Below are positions 7,046 to 15,005 of a DNA stretch of 64,000 bases, one piece after another. This stretch comes from Candidatus Aminicenantes bacterium UBA2190 (GTDB lineage Bacteria; Acidobacteriota; Aminicenantia; UBA2199). The position numbers and the translations under genes are program-made. The notes below the pieces were generated by a model that made no database searches, was not told the DNA's origin, and worked only from the letters and a program-made list of their open reading frames with translations. Location of the stretch: NCBI GenBank assembly GCA_002335385.1, contig DCVK01000071.1:1-64000 (forward strand). Reading direction: 5' to 3'. The stretch's first letter is position 1. The number at the start of each line of letters is the position of its first letter.

Positions 7046-8848
7046 ATGCCCGAAAGTTATATCATCAAGTGCTGGCATTGCATGACCGAGTTCGACGCGG
7101 CCACGGCCGCCGACTGCGGCCATTCAACACCGACCAAGATCTGTCCCTTTTGCCTGAAATGCTTCTGCAATGCCTCGGACGACTACAAGAAGAACTATGT
7201 GAAGAACTGCCCCGGGGCGCTGCTGGCCGACACCAACGCCGCGCGGGATGCTTTGTACCTGAAGATCGGCGAGATCCTGGTCAAGGCCGGCAAGATCTCC
7301 GGCGAACAGCTGGACAAAGCCCTGGACAAGCAGCGCATCCTCAACAAGAAACTGGGGGAAGTGCTGATCATGATGTCGCTGATCACCCCCGATGAGTTGC
7401 AGCTGTACCTGCTCAACCAGAAGAGCATCGAGAAGATCGACCTGAAGAACTTTGCCCTCGACGCCGGGCTGGTCGGCCAGGTCGGCAAGGAGTTCTGCCT
7501 GGGCCAGAAGATCATCCCCATCGAGATCCAGGAGGTCGCCGACGGCCGCGTGCTGCGCTTCGCCTTCTACTCGATGAACGAGCTGCCGAAACTGAAGAAA
7601 CGCGGCGAACTGCAGCGCTTCAAGTTGATCCCCTACCTGGCCCAGAAGGAGGAGATCGAGAACCTTTTGAAGCTCCTGGAAGGCAGCGACCGGGAGATCA
7701 AGATCTACACCTCCCCCGACAGCACCAAGCATGTCCGCGTGCTGAACGCGCTGGTCAGGTCGGCCGTCCAGGCCAGGGTCTCCGACATCCTGTTCGAGTT
7801 CAAGGACGGCCAGCTGGAGGTCTATTTCCGCAGCGGCGAACAGCTGGCGCGCGTCAGCCAGCCCGTCGATGACCCCAGGGAGTTCTTCGTTAAGGTCAAG
7901 GAGGTCTGCGGCTTCCGCGACGATGACGGGCGGCCGGCCCGGGAAGCTTGGCTGAACCTGAGCAAGAATTTCAGTCATCTGAAGACCAAGGCCCTGTATT
8001 ATGCCGGCGGCTCGCAGGAGAACATCCGCTTCCGTTTCTTCAACCTCAGGGACTATGCCCGGAGCGTCTCCGATCTCGGGTTGGAGCGGGACGAGGTGGA
8101 ACGTGTCCAGGCCTTCCTGAAGAAGCCGGCCGGCCTCTTCATCGTGGCCGGCCCGGCCTACAACCGCTCCGCGGAGACGATGTATTCCCTGATGAACGCC
8201 CTTTGCGGCGAGCGCATCGCCACCGTCGAGACCATGGTGGTGCTGCGCAATGAGCGCTTCTTCCAGATCGAGAACCAGGGCGGCGACGTCAGCGACGCCG
8301 TCTACAAGAACCTGCTGTTCTACAAGCCCGACTCCATGTTCCTGTTCGACTATTTCCAGAAGAACTACAACCGTCAGTTTCTCGATTTCGTGGGCATGGG
8401 CAAGCTGTTCATCGAGCTGCAGGGCTTTTCCTACGAGGAGATCTTCGAGAAGCTGCAGGTGGAGTACGACGTGCCGCCCTCGTTCCTGGTGGAGAACCTG
8501 CGCCTGGTGCTTTTCCAGCGGCAGGTGAAGGTTCTCTGCGCCGCCTGCAAGAAGCCGAACCCGGTCCCGGTGAGCGAGCTCTTCAAGAACAAGAAGCTGA
8601 GCGGCGGCTACCGGGTGTTCCAGGAGGCGGGTTGTCCGGAGTGCCAGTCCAGCGGCTGCGGCGGCGAGGAGATTGTCTACGAGGTCTTCACCCTGGACAA
8701 CCAGGAGCGCTCCCTCTTTCAAAAGCGGCACCTGGCCGCCCTGGACCGCAAGATATCCGAGGCCGGCAACCTGACCATCGCCCAGAAGGTGCTGAACCGG
8801 GTGCTGAAGGGCGAGGTGTCCCACAAGGAGAGCGGCCGCTTCTTCTGA
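7046..8848 (+). CDS. Degenerate GspE/PilB-like protein (MshEN plus inactive ATPase fold)
   Basis: 600 aa. Order: a Cys-rich N-terminus (C9, C12, C24, C33, C36, C39, C41) that should bind zinc; an MshEN/GspE-N domain (about 72-200, GEILVKAGKISGEQLDKAL, LGEVLIMMSLIT); then a region colinear with the type II secretion/type IV pilus ATPase. The P-loop position reads VAGPAYNRSAETMYSLMNAL (about 365-384) where active enzymes have GPTGSGKTTTLY, so the catalytic Lys is gone; the Asp and Walker B boxes are also altered (VETMVVL, MFLFDYFQ). The C-terminal tetracysteine zinc motif survives (CAACKKPN, then CPEC). Likely a regulator or scaffold of a pilus or secretion machine; no other pilus gene lies in the window. 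Confidence 0.82.
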   Translation: MPESYIIKCWHCMTEFDAATAADCGHSTPTKICPFCLKCFCNASDDYKKNYVKNCPGALLADTNAARDALYLKIGEILVKAGKISGEQLDKALDKQRILNKKLGEVLIMMSLITPDELQLYLLNQKSIEKIDLKNFALDAGLVGQVGKEFCLGQKIIPIEIQEVADGRVLRFAFYSMNELPKLKKRGELQRFKLIPYLAQKEEIENLLKLLEGSDREIKIYTSPDSTKHVRVLNALVRSAVQARVSDILFEFKDGQLEVYFRSGEQLARVSQPVDDPREFFVKVKEVCGFRDDDGRPAREAWLNLSKNFSHLKTKALYYAGGSQENIRFRFFNLRDYARSVSDLGLERDEVERVQAFLKKPAGLFIVAGPAYNRSAETMYSLMNALCGERIATVETMVVLRNERFFQIENQGGDVSDAVYKNLLFYKPDSMFLFDYFQKNYNRQFLDFVGMGKLFIELQGFSYEEIFEKLQVEYDVPPSFLVENLRLVLFQRQVKVLCAACKKPNPVPVSELFKNKKLSGGYRVFQEAGCPECQSSGCGGEEIVYEVFTLDNQERSLFQKRHLAALDRKISEAGNLTIAQKVLNRVLKGEVSHKESGRFF

Positions 8849-8870
8849 TCAGGGCTTTCTCGCCGGGAAC

Positions 8871-9179
8871 TCAGTGAGCCAGGAAGTTGCGGTTGCAGTC
8901 CAGGCAGACATAGGGGCGTGGCCGCTCCTTGGCCCGCCGTCCCGATTCCCGCCTCCGCCGCCAGAAAAGGACCAGGGTCAGCAGCAGCAGGACGGCGGCC
9001 GGCAGGCTGGCGCGGCCGAGCAGGAAGAACAGCAGGATCGCCAGCAGGGAGAAGAAAAAAAACAGCGTGCCGAGTACGACGTCGACCAGCGACTGCCCGT
9101 CGCCGGCCTGGTCGTCGCTTTCGAACGGGATGGTGGCGCTGGAACCGCAGGACGGGCAAACGGGGGGCGGGCGTGTCAC
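8871..9179 (-). CDS. Small membrane protein with a zinc-ribbon pair at its two ends
   Basis: 102 aa. An N-terminal CPSC and a C-terminal CLDC flank two hydrophobic helices (about 31-55 and 58-73) joined by a short GRA turn. With both termini on the cytoplasmic side the two CxxC pairs could form one zinc ribbon. No family recognised. Start overlaps the stop of the exonuclease gene upstream (ATGA), so it belongs to that operon. Its stop is 23 bases from the stop of the converging gene. Confidence 0.75.
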   Translation of the reverse strand: MTRPPPVCPSCGSSATIPFESDDQAGDGQSLVDVVLGTLFFFFSLLAILLFFLLGRASLPAAVLLLLTLVLFWRRRRESGRRAKERPRPYVCLDCNRNFLAH

Positions 9180-10147
9180 TTGTCCAGCAGGATGCGCGTT
9201 CCCAGCGCCTGGTTGAAGTCGGAGAAGAGCTTCTGGGCGTCGCCGACCTTGAGCTGCTCGCTGAAGATGCTCATGCGCGAATCGAGCAGGTCGAGAATGT
9301 GCAGCAGGTACGCCTCGCGGGTCTTGGGCACCTCGGGCGAGCCGAACTCCTTCTCGCCGTGGTGGGAGACGATCAGGTGCTGGAGGCGCACGCTCAGGGG
9401 CTCGGGAAAATCGGGGATGCGCCGGATCATGTTCAGGAGGATCGTCAGGCTGATGACCAGGTGGCCGAGCAGCCCCCCGGCCAGGGTGGTCTCCAGCGCC
9501 GGCTGGGTCTTGAATTCCTCGGTCTTGCCGATGTCATGGAAAAGGGCGCCGATGAGCAGTCGCTCGGTGTCCAGGCCGTATTGCGGGGCGACGGCCAGGA
9601 CCAGCTTCAGCAGCGCATGGGTGTGCTGCAGCAGGCCGCCGGCAAAGGCATGGTGGATCTTCTGGGCGCCGTAGGCCTGGGCGAAGACGGGGCCGTATTC
9701 CTGCTGGAACATCTCGCTCAGCCGGCGCAGGTGCGGGTCGCGGATGTTGTCGTCGAGCAGGGTGAAAGTCTCCTGCAGCAGCGCCGCGCTGTCGAACGGC
9801 GGCTGCTCGTCGAAATCCTCCGGTCGACAGCCGTCGGCGTCCGGCTCCAGGGGACGGGCGCGGGTAATGGTGAGCTGCAGCTTGCCGCGGTACTCCCTGA
9901 CCTCGCCGGCGATGCGGTAGATGTTCCCCGCCTGGATCACCTTGTGCAGCGGATCGACGTTCTCCCAGACCTTGGCCAGCAGGCGCCCGCTGCGGTCTAT
10001 CAGCACCAGGTCCAGATAGTCCTTTTTCCCGGTGAGCGTTTTGCGGCGGGAGACCTCCTGGACGCGGTAGTACCAGTTAACGGCGCTGCCGACCTGCAGG
10101 CTGGCGATCGGCTGCGCCGCGTCCTTGGCCTTGTCGAAAAGATTCAT
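9176..10147 (-). CDS. YhaM-like 3'-5' exoribonuclease (OB fold plus HD domain)
   Basis: 323 aa, the YhaM family length. An N-terminal OB-fold nucleic-acid binding domain (about 10-105) is followed by an HD phosphohydrolase domain: an early His in HHAFAGGLLQHTH, the catalytic doublet FHDIGKTEEF (about 208-217), then HLVIS and LIVSHHGEKEFGSP, all with the spacing of YhaM. It should remove nucleotides from the 3' end of RNA or single-stranded DNA with Mn2+ or Co2+. It is the middle gene of a three-gene operon with ATGA overlaps on both sides. Confidence 0.87.
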   Translation of the reverse strand: MNLFDKAKDAAQPIASLQVGSAVNWYYRVQEVSRRKTLTGKKDYLDLVLIDRSGRLLAKVWENVDPLHKVIQAGNIYRIAGEVREYRGKLQLTITRARPLEPDADGCRPEDFDEQPPFDSAALLQETFTLLDDNIRDPHLRRLSEMFQQEYGPVFAQAYGAQKIHHAFAGGLLQHTHALLKLVLAVAPQYGLDTERLLIGALFHDIGKTEEFKTQPALETTLAGGLLGHLVISLTILLNMIRRIPDFPEPLSVRLQHLIVSHHGEKEFGSPEVPKTREAYLLHILDLLDSRMSIFSEQLKVGDAQKLFSDFNQALGTRILLDK

Positions 10148-10773
10148 TGTGGGCTCCTGGGCTTGATTTCGACCCTGTAGGCGGAGCGAATGTCGTCCAG
10201 CCAGTCGGCCAGCTGCTGTTCCTTGCGCTGCCGGCGCAGGTGCGTCTCGATCTGCGGCGCCATCTCGACGAGGCTCTGCGGCTCCAGTCCGATCTGCAGG
10301 TGCGAGGGCAGGTAAACGCTGTTGTAGAACTCCTCGATCTCCTCGAAGGGGATGATGAGATCCATGGGGAATTTCTCGCGCAGGACCTTTTCGTACAGCA
10401 CTTTCTCGCGGATGAACCTTTGGAAATCACTCCAGCTCATGGCGAAGCGGCCCAGGGTGGCCTGCAGCGTCTCCAGGGACCCGGCCTTTTGCAGGATCTG
10501 CGTCTGCACGGCCTCGACGTCCTCCTCGTTCAGGTTGAACTCGTCCCCGTACTCCAGGGCGATCACCTTGCAGGTGACCAGGTCATCGAGGACGCGGGAA
10601 TAGAATTCATCCTCGGACTCGCTCTCCAGGCGCTGCGCCGGGAACAGGGCGACGGCCCGCTCGACGTCGTGCAGGGTGATGATCTCCTCGTTGACCTGGG
10701 CGACAATGCGGTCGACCAGGATCGCCCCAGGCTGGAGCAGGATGAGCAGAGAAAAAATAGCCTTGATGATCAT
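10144..10773 (-). CDS. SurA N-terminal-domain-like protein without PPIase domain
   Basis: 209 aa. Hydrophobic N-terminus (about 1-20) then DRIVAQVNEEIITLHDVERA, the hallmark start of SurA/PrsA chaperones, then a long helical region with DLVTCKVIALEYG and a C-terminal 'EIEEFYNSVYLPS' helix. The parvulin domains are missing, so only the chaperone core could act, presumably on exported or outer-membrane proteins. First gene of the operon; no Shine-Dalgarno, and a promoter -10 box 8 bases before the ATG points to a leaderless mRNA. Confidence 0.75.
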   Translation of the reverse strand: MIIKAIFSLLILLQPGAILVDRIVAQVNEEIITLHDVERAVALFPAQRLESESEDEFYSRVLDDLVTCKVIALEYGDEFNLNEEDVEAVQTQILQKAGSLETLQATLGRFAMSWSDFQRFIREKVLYEKVLREKFPMDLIIPFEEIEEFYNSVYLPSHLQIGLEPQSLVEMAPQIETHLRRQRKEQQLADWLDDIRSAYRVEIKPRSPQ

Positions 10774-10781
10774 GTGCGTCC

Positions 10782-10810
10782 ATGGTAGCAGAAAGCCATG
10801 GATGAAACAA
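10782..10810 (-). promoter_or_regulatory. Promoter giving a leaderless transcript of the SurA-like gene
   Basis: Minus strand: TTGTTT (10810-10805), 17-base spacer, TACCAT (10787-10782) with an extended TGC. Only 8 bases (GGACGCAC) separate it from the ATG, and there is no Shine-Dalgarno. Confidence 0.6.
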
Positions 10811-10818
10811 CGCCCCGG

Positions 10819-10847
10819 TTGCCTGGGCCGCAGCTTTGGTTTACAAT
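10819..10847 (+). promoter_or_regulatory. Sigma70-type promoter for the UbiA-family gene
   Basis: TTGCCT (10819-10824), 17-base spacer, TACAAT (10842-10847). Divergent from the SurA-like promoter; the two -35 boxes are 8 bases apart. Confidence 0.68.
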
Positions 10848-10871
10848 CTGCCGGAACGTCCGGAGGTCATC

Positions 10872-11765
10872 ATGGCGGCAAAACCAATGCTCGGCGTCTG
10901 GTTCCGGCAGGTCCGCGGTCCCTTCCTGGTCCTGGCCGTGGCCCTGGCCCTGCTGGGCGTGGCCACTGCCCGCTGGCACGGCTTCGTCCACCTGGGCCAT
11001 TCGTTGCTGCTGGGGCTCGGCGTCGTCCTGGCCCACACGGCCGTCAACCTGTTCAACGAGCTTTCCGACCATGCCACCGGGATCGATGCGCATACGGCGC
11101 GCACGCCGTTCAGCGGCGGCAGCGGCATGCTGCAGGCGGGGCTGACGACGCCGCGCCAGGTGACGATCGCCGCCTACGGCGCCCTGCTGGCGGCCGGGGC
11201 CATCGGCCTGTACTTCGTTTGGATCAGCGGCTGGCCGATCCTGGCGCTCATGGCCTGCGGCGCGCTGGCCATCCGCTTCTACACTTCGCACCTCGCTCGC
11301 TGGGGGGTCGGCGAATTGGTCAGCGGACTTACCCTGGGCAGCCTGGCGGTCATCGGCTCGCACTATGCCCTGACGTCTTTCATGACCGCGGATATCCTCT
11401 ATATCTCAGCCCCTCCAGGGATCCTTACGGCGCTGCTTCTGTTCCTGAACGAGTTTCCCGACGCCGAGGCCGATCGCCGCGGCGGCCGCCGCCACCTGGT
11501 CATCCTGCTCGGCACGAAACGCAGCGCGGTACTCTATGCGGTTGGCGCGCTGCTGGTCTTCGTATTGATCGCGGCCGCCCCCCTGCTGTTGAACATCCCC
11601 CACGCGGTGTGGATCGCCCTGGCGGCACTGCCCCTGGGCCTGGCCGCCGCCCTCCGGGTCTTGAAGTATCATGATGCGCCGGCGCGTTTGGTCCCGGCCC
11701 AGGGGCTGAACGTGGCCCTGGTGATCGTGACCGACCTGCTGCTGGCGCTGGCTTATTTCCTGTAG
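10872..11765 (+). CDS. UbiA-family prenyltransferase (MenA-like)
   Basis: 297 aa, about eight membrane helices. UbiA enzymes transfer a polyprenyl chain from its diphosphate to an aromatic or other acceptor at the membrane. The first Asp motif reads NLFNELSDHATGID (about 58-71) and the second DAEADRRGGRR (about 197-207), both as in 1,4-dihydroxy-2-naphthoate prenyltransferases, so a menaquinone role is reasonable but the acceptor cannot be proven. Start ATG 10872 is fixed by GGAGGT 4 bases upstream; an earlier in-frame GTG at 10836 overlaps the promoter. Menaquinone would serve the succinate dehydrogenase encoded further on. Confidence 0.85.
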   Translation: MAAKPMLGVWFRQVRGPFLVLAVALALLGVATARWHGFVHLGHSLLLGLGVVLAHTAVNLFNELSDHATGIDAHTARTPFSGGSGMLQAGLTTPRQVTIAAYGALLAAGAIGLYFVWISGWPILALMACGALAIRFYTSHLARWGVGELVSGLTLGSLAVIGSHYALTSFMTADILYISAPPGILTALLLFLNEFPDAEADRRGGRRHLVILLGTKRSAVLYAVGALLVFVLIAAAPLLLNIPHAVWIALAALPLGLAAALRVLKYHDAPARLVPAQGLNVALVIVTDLLLALAYFL

Positions 11766-11851
11766 CCGGTTTGCAGCGAAACCTTTTCCCCTTCTTTCCC
11801 GTCTTATTTTCCTGCGGCTCCATTCCCGGGAGCGCAGGAAGGACCCCGATC

Positions 11852-14521
11852 ATGAGAATGGTTCACATGTCCATCGCCGGCCTGGCCCTGTCCGCCCTCC
11901 TGGCCGCGGTTCCCGCGAAGCAGGCTTCCGGCTCCCTTCCCGGGGAGCGCCAAGACCGCGAAGTGCGGGCCCTGCGCATTACGGAGCCGCTGTGCATCGA
12001 CGGGCGCCTCGACGAGGCGGCCTGGCAGGGTCCGGGGAGCGGCGGTTTCATTCAGCGCAACCCCCTGGACGGCCAGCCGGCGACCGAAGCCACCGAGGTC
12101 TGGGTGGCCTTTGACGGCAAGGCGCTGTACGTGGCGGCGCGGCTGCGCGATGCCGAGCCGGGAAGGATCGTCGGCCTGCTCGGCCGCCGCGATGACCCCC
12201 TTGATTCCGATTGGTTCACCTTCGCCGTCGATCCCTATTTCGACCGGCGCAGCGGTTATTCCTTCAGCGTCAACCCCGCCGGTTCGCTCAGCGACGGCAC
12301 GCTGTACAACGACGATTGGGATGATGACACCTGGGATGGAGTCTGGCAGGCGGCGGCCCGGGTCGACGAGCAGGGCTGGACGGTGGAGATGTGCATCCCC
12401 TACGACCAGCTGCGCTTTCCGGCCCGCGACGAATACGTCTGGGGGGTCAACTTCAAGCGCACCATCCAGCGCAAGAACGAGTTGGACTATTTCTCCTGGG
12501 TGCCCAAGGGGGAGAACGGCTACGTGTCGCGCTTCGCCCGCTTGACCGGAATCCGCGGCATCCGCCCCGGCCGCCACTTCGAAGCCGTCCCCTACACCGT
12601 GGGCAAGCTGGCCTTGCGCTCCGGGGAGGAGGACAACCCGTTCCAAAGCGGCAGTGAGCTTTTCACCAGCGCCGGCATCGACCTGAAATACGGGCTGAAA
12701 AGCAACCTCACCCTCGATCTGACGCTCAATCCCGACTTCGGCCAGGTGGAGGTCGACCCGGCCGAGGTCAACCTGTCCGTGTTCGAAACCTACTACTCCG
12801 AGAAGCGCCCCTTCTTCATCGAGGGGGCGAACACCTTTTCTTTCGGCTACGGCGGTGCGAGCAACAACATGGGCTTCAACTGGAGCAATCCGGAGTTCTT
12901 CTACAGCCGGCGCATCGGCCGGCCCCCGCAGGGCAGGATCCCGGGCGACGGCAGCGTTGAGCTGCCGGAGATGACCACCATCCTGGGGGCGGCCAAGCTG
13001 AGCGGCAAGGTCGCCGGCAATTGGAACGTCGGCTTCCTGAACGCGGTGACGCAGCGCGAGTACGCCATTGTCGACACGGGCTTTGGCCGCTCCAGCCGGG
13101 AAGTCGAGCCCTTCAGCGACTACGCCGTCGTGCGCGCCCAGAAAGACTTTGACCAGGGGCGCCAGGGGCTGGGATTCATCGCCAGCGGCGTCTTCCGCGA
13201 CCTGGACGGGGAAGGGCTGAGCGGGACCCTGGGCCGCCAGGCGCTGGCCCTGGGCGCCGACGGCTGGCTGCGCCTGGGGCAGAAGCAGGAATGGGCCTTG
13301 ACCGGCTGGCTGGGGGCGACCCGGGTCGACGGCAGTCCGGAGTACATCCAGGGGCTGCAGCGGTCGCCGCGGCACTATTTTCAGCGCCCGGACGCCGGCC
13401 ACCTTTCTCTCGACGACGGCGCCGCATCGCTGAGCGGCTGGGCCGGCCGCGTCACCCTCAACCGCCAAAAAGGCAGCTTGATCTTCAACGCCGCCCTGGG
13501 CGGGATATCCCCGGGCTTCGAGGCCAACGACCTGGGCTACCAGTCGCGCGGCGACTACGTCAACACCCACCTGGCCGCCGGCTACCGCTGGCTCCATCCC
13601 GGCAAGCTCTTCCGCAATGCCCAGTTGCTGGGAGCCACGGCCCGGAGCTGGGATTTCGGCGGTCATGCCCTCTTGGAGAACTATTACGTTTTTGCCTACG
13701 GCCAATTCCTGAATTATTGGGGCGGCGAGATCGACCTGGGGTACATCGACGCCGCCTTTGACAAGGAGGCCACGCGCGGCGGCGTCCTGCTGCGCCAGCC
13801 GCCCGCTTACTGGATCAACGGCTATTTTTTCAGCGACAGCCGCAAACGGCTCGTGCTCTCCGTGTTCGGCGAAGCCTCGCGGCGGCGGGACGGCAGCTGG
13901 GACCTCGGCATCGGGCCCGAGCTTCTCTGGAAGCCGCGCAGCAACGTCTCCTTCTCCATCGAGCCGGAGTTCGCGATCATCCGCAGCCATCGCCAGTGGG
14001 TGGCCAACGTCGCCGACCCGTTGATGACCGCCACCTACGGTCGCCGCCACGTTTTCGCCCAATTGGACCAGAAGGTCCTCTCGGCCGAGATGCGCCTGAA
14101 CTGGATCTTCTCCCCGCGCATCAGCCTGCAGGCGTTCCTGCAGCCGCTGCTGGCCGTCGGCGCCTACTCCGGCTTCAAGGAACTGGCGCAGCCGGCCAGC
14201 CGGTGTTTCCGTTCCTATGGCTCGGACGGTTCGACGATCGTCCGCGGTGCCGAGGGCTTTACTGTAGATCCCGACGGCACCGGCCCGGCGTCGTCGTTCA
14301 CTTTCCCCGATCCCGACTTCAACTTCAAGTCGCTGCGCGGCACGGTGGTCTTCCGCTGGGAGTACCGCCCCGGTTCCACCCTCTACTTCGTCTGGACGCA
14401 GAACCGCCGGGACTTCGCCAACCCCGGCGATTTCGATTTCAGGCGCGACCTCGGCGACCTGGTATCCGCCCAGGGCGACAATGTTTTCATGCTCAAGGCC
14501 ACCTATCGATTCAATCTGTAG
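11852..14521 (+). CDS. DUF5916-type outer-membrane protein with CBM9-like N-terminus
   Basis: 889 aa. Signal peptide (about 1-25), then a carbohydrate-binding-module-9-like beta domain (about 40-230; IDGRLDEAAW, WVAFDGKALYVAARL, DSDWFTFAVDPYFDRRSGYSFSVN split here), then a long Tyr/Trp/Phe-rich region ending FMLKATYRFNL, a C-terminal strand ending in an aromatic/hydrophobic residue as in outer-membrane barrels. The motif YYSEKRPFFIEGANTF is typical of DUF5916. Function unknown; the CBM9-like part suggests binding of a sugar polymer at the cell surface. Start ATG 11852 follows AGGAAGGA by 8 bases. Probably its own unit or read-through from the UbiA gene. Confidence 0.85.
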   Translation: MRMVHMSIAGLALSALLAAVPAKQASGSLPGERQDREVRALRITEPLCIDGRLDEAAWQGPGSGGFIQRNPLDGQPATEATEVWVAFDGKALYVAARLRDAEPGRIVGLLGRRDDPLDSDWFTFAVDPYFDRRSGYSFSVNPAGSLSDGTLYNDDWDDDTWDGVWQAAARVDEQGWTVEMCIPYDQLRFPARDEYVWGVNFKRTIQRKNELDYFSWVPKGENGYVSRFARLTGIRGIRPGRHFEAVPYTVGKLALRSGEEDNPFQSGSELFTSAGIDLKYGLKSNLTLDLTLNPDFGQVEVDPAEVNLSVFETYYSEKRPFFIEGANTFSFGYGGASNNMGFNWSNPEFFYSRRIGRPPQGRIPGDGSVELPEMTTILGAAKLSGKVAGNWNVGFLNAVTQREYAIVDTGFGRSSREVEPFSDYAVVRAQKDFDQGRQGLGFIASGVFRDLDGEGLSGTLGRQALALGADGWLRLGQKQEWALTGWLGATRVDGSPEYIQGLQRSPRHYFQRPDAGHLSLDDGAASLSGWAGRVTLNRQKGSLIFNAALGGISPGFEANDLGYQSRGDYVNTHLAAGYRWLHPGKLFRNAQLLGATARSWDFGGHALLENYYVFAYGQFLNYWGGEIDLGYIDAAFDKEATRGGVLLRQPPAYWINGYFFSDSRKRLVLSVFGEASRRRDGSWDLGIGPELLWKPRSNVSFSIEPEFAIIRSHRQWVANVADPLMTATYGRRHVFAQLDQKVLSAEMRLNWIFSPRISLQAFLQPLLAVGAYSGFKELAQPASRCFRSYGSDGSTIVRGAEGFTVDPDGTGPASSFTFPDPDFNFKSLRGTVVFRWEYRPGSTLYFVWTQNRRDFANPGDFDFRRDLGDLVSAQGDNVFMLKATYRFNL

Positions 14522-15005
14522 GGATATACGGCATCCAGTTCAAGCCAGACGGCAGGGGGAAAAGTGTCAGTGTCAGTGACAGTGTCAGTGTCACTGTCAG
14601 CAGGAAAGGAAAGTAATCGGTTGACGGTAGACGGTTTACGGTTAACGGTCAGGATGGGTAATATTAAGACCTAAATCCCATTTCTTCGTTTGGGTCAATG
14701 TCCCAGCCAGGGGATTTGGCAATTTGAATTTATTTGGGATTTGGAATTTGGTGCTTGGAATTTAATTCTTCACATGTCACGCGTCACGAAGATCGATTTC
14801 TTCTCTTTGTTTTGGACATTGGGTATTTGGAGCTTGGAATTTGTTTGGAATTTGGTGCTTGAGATTTGGAATTTAAGTCCTAATATTGCCTTTTTCTGAC
14901 CCTCTACCGTAAACCGTCAACCGTACACCGAGTTCGCTCTGATGTTTTTTCCCTGCCGTCTACCGTCCGCCGTAAACCGTCAACCGTCCACCAAGCTCTT
15001 ATAGT
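14522..15005 (+). repeat. Convergent intergenic region filled with 6- and 7-base-period repeats
   Basis: 484 bases with no gene. It holds six GTGTCA-like hexamers (14564-14599), a heptamer array TTGACGG/TAGACGG/TTTACGG/TTAACGG (14621-14648), a central element whose A/T-rich text keeps a 7-base period around GGATTTG/GAATTTG/GTGCTTG (about 14707-14875), then reverse-oriented heptamer arrays built on CCGTAAA/CCGTCAA (14907-14930 and 14956-14992). An inverted pair, TAATATTAAGACCTAAATCC near 14660 and GGAATTTAAGTCCTAATATT at 14868, brackets the A/T-rich part. The region separates two converging genes and could act as a bidirectional terminator. ORFs in it are by-products of the period. Confidence 0.8.

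Noticed and set aside
14690..14899. Possible 69-aa protein in the repeat region (also ORFs at 21920-22183 and 49132-49320)
   Set aside because: Their Trp/Leu/Phe-rich text (LEFGAWNL-like) is just the translation of the 7-base-period repeats, there is no ribosome site, and similar text appears at three repeat loci in both orientations.
14621..14992. CRISPR array
   Set aside because: Repeat units are 6-7 bases with no spacers of constant length and no cas genes.
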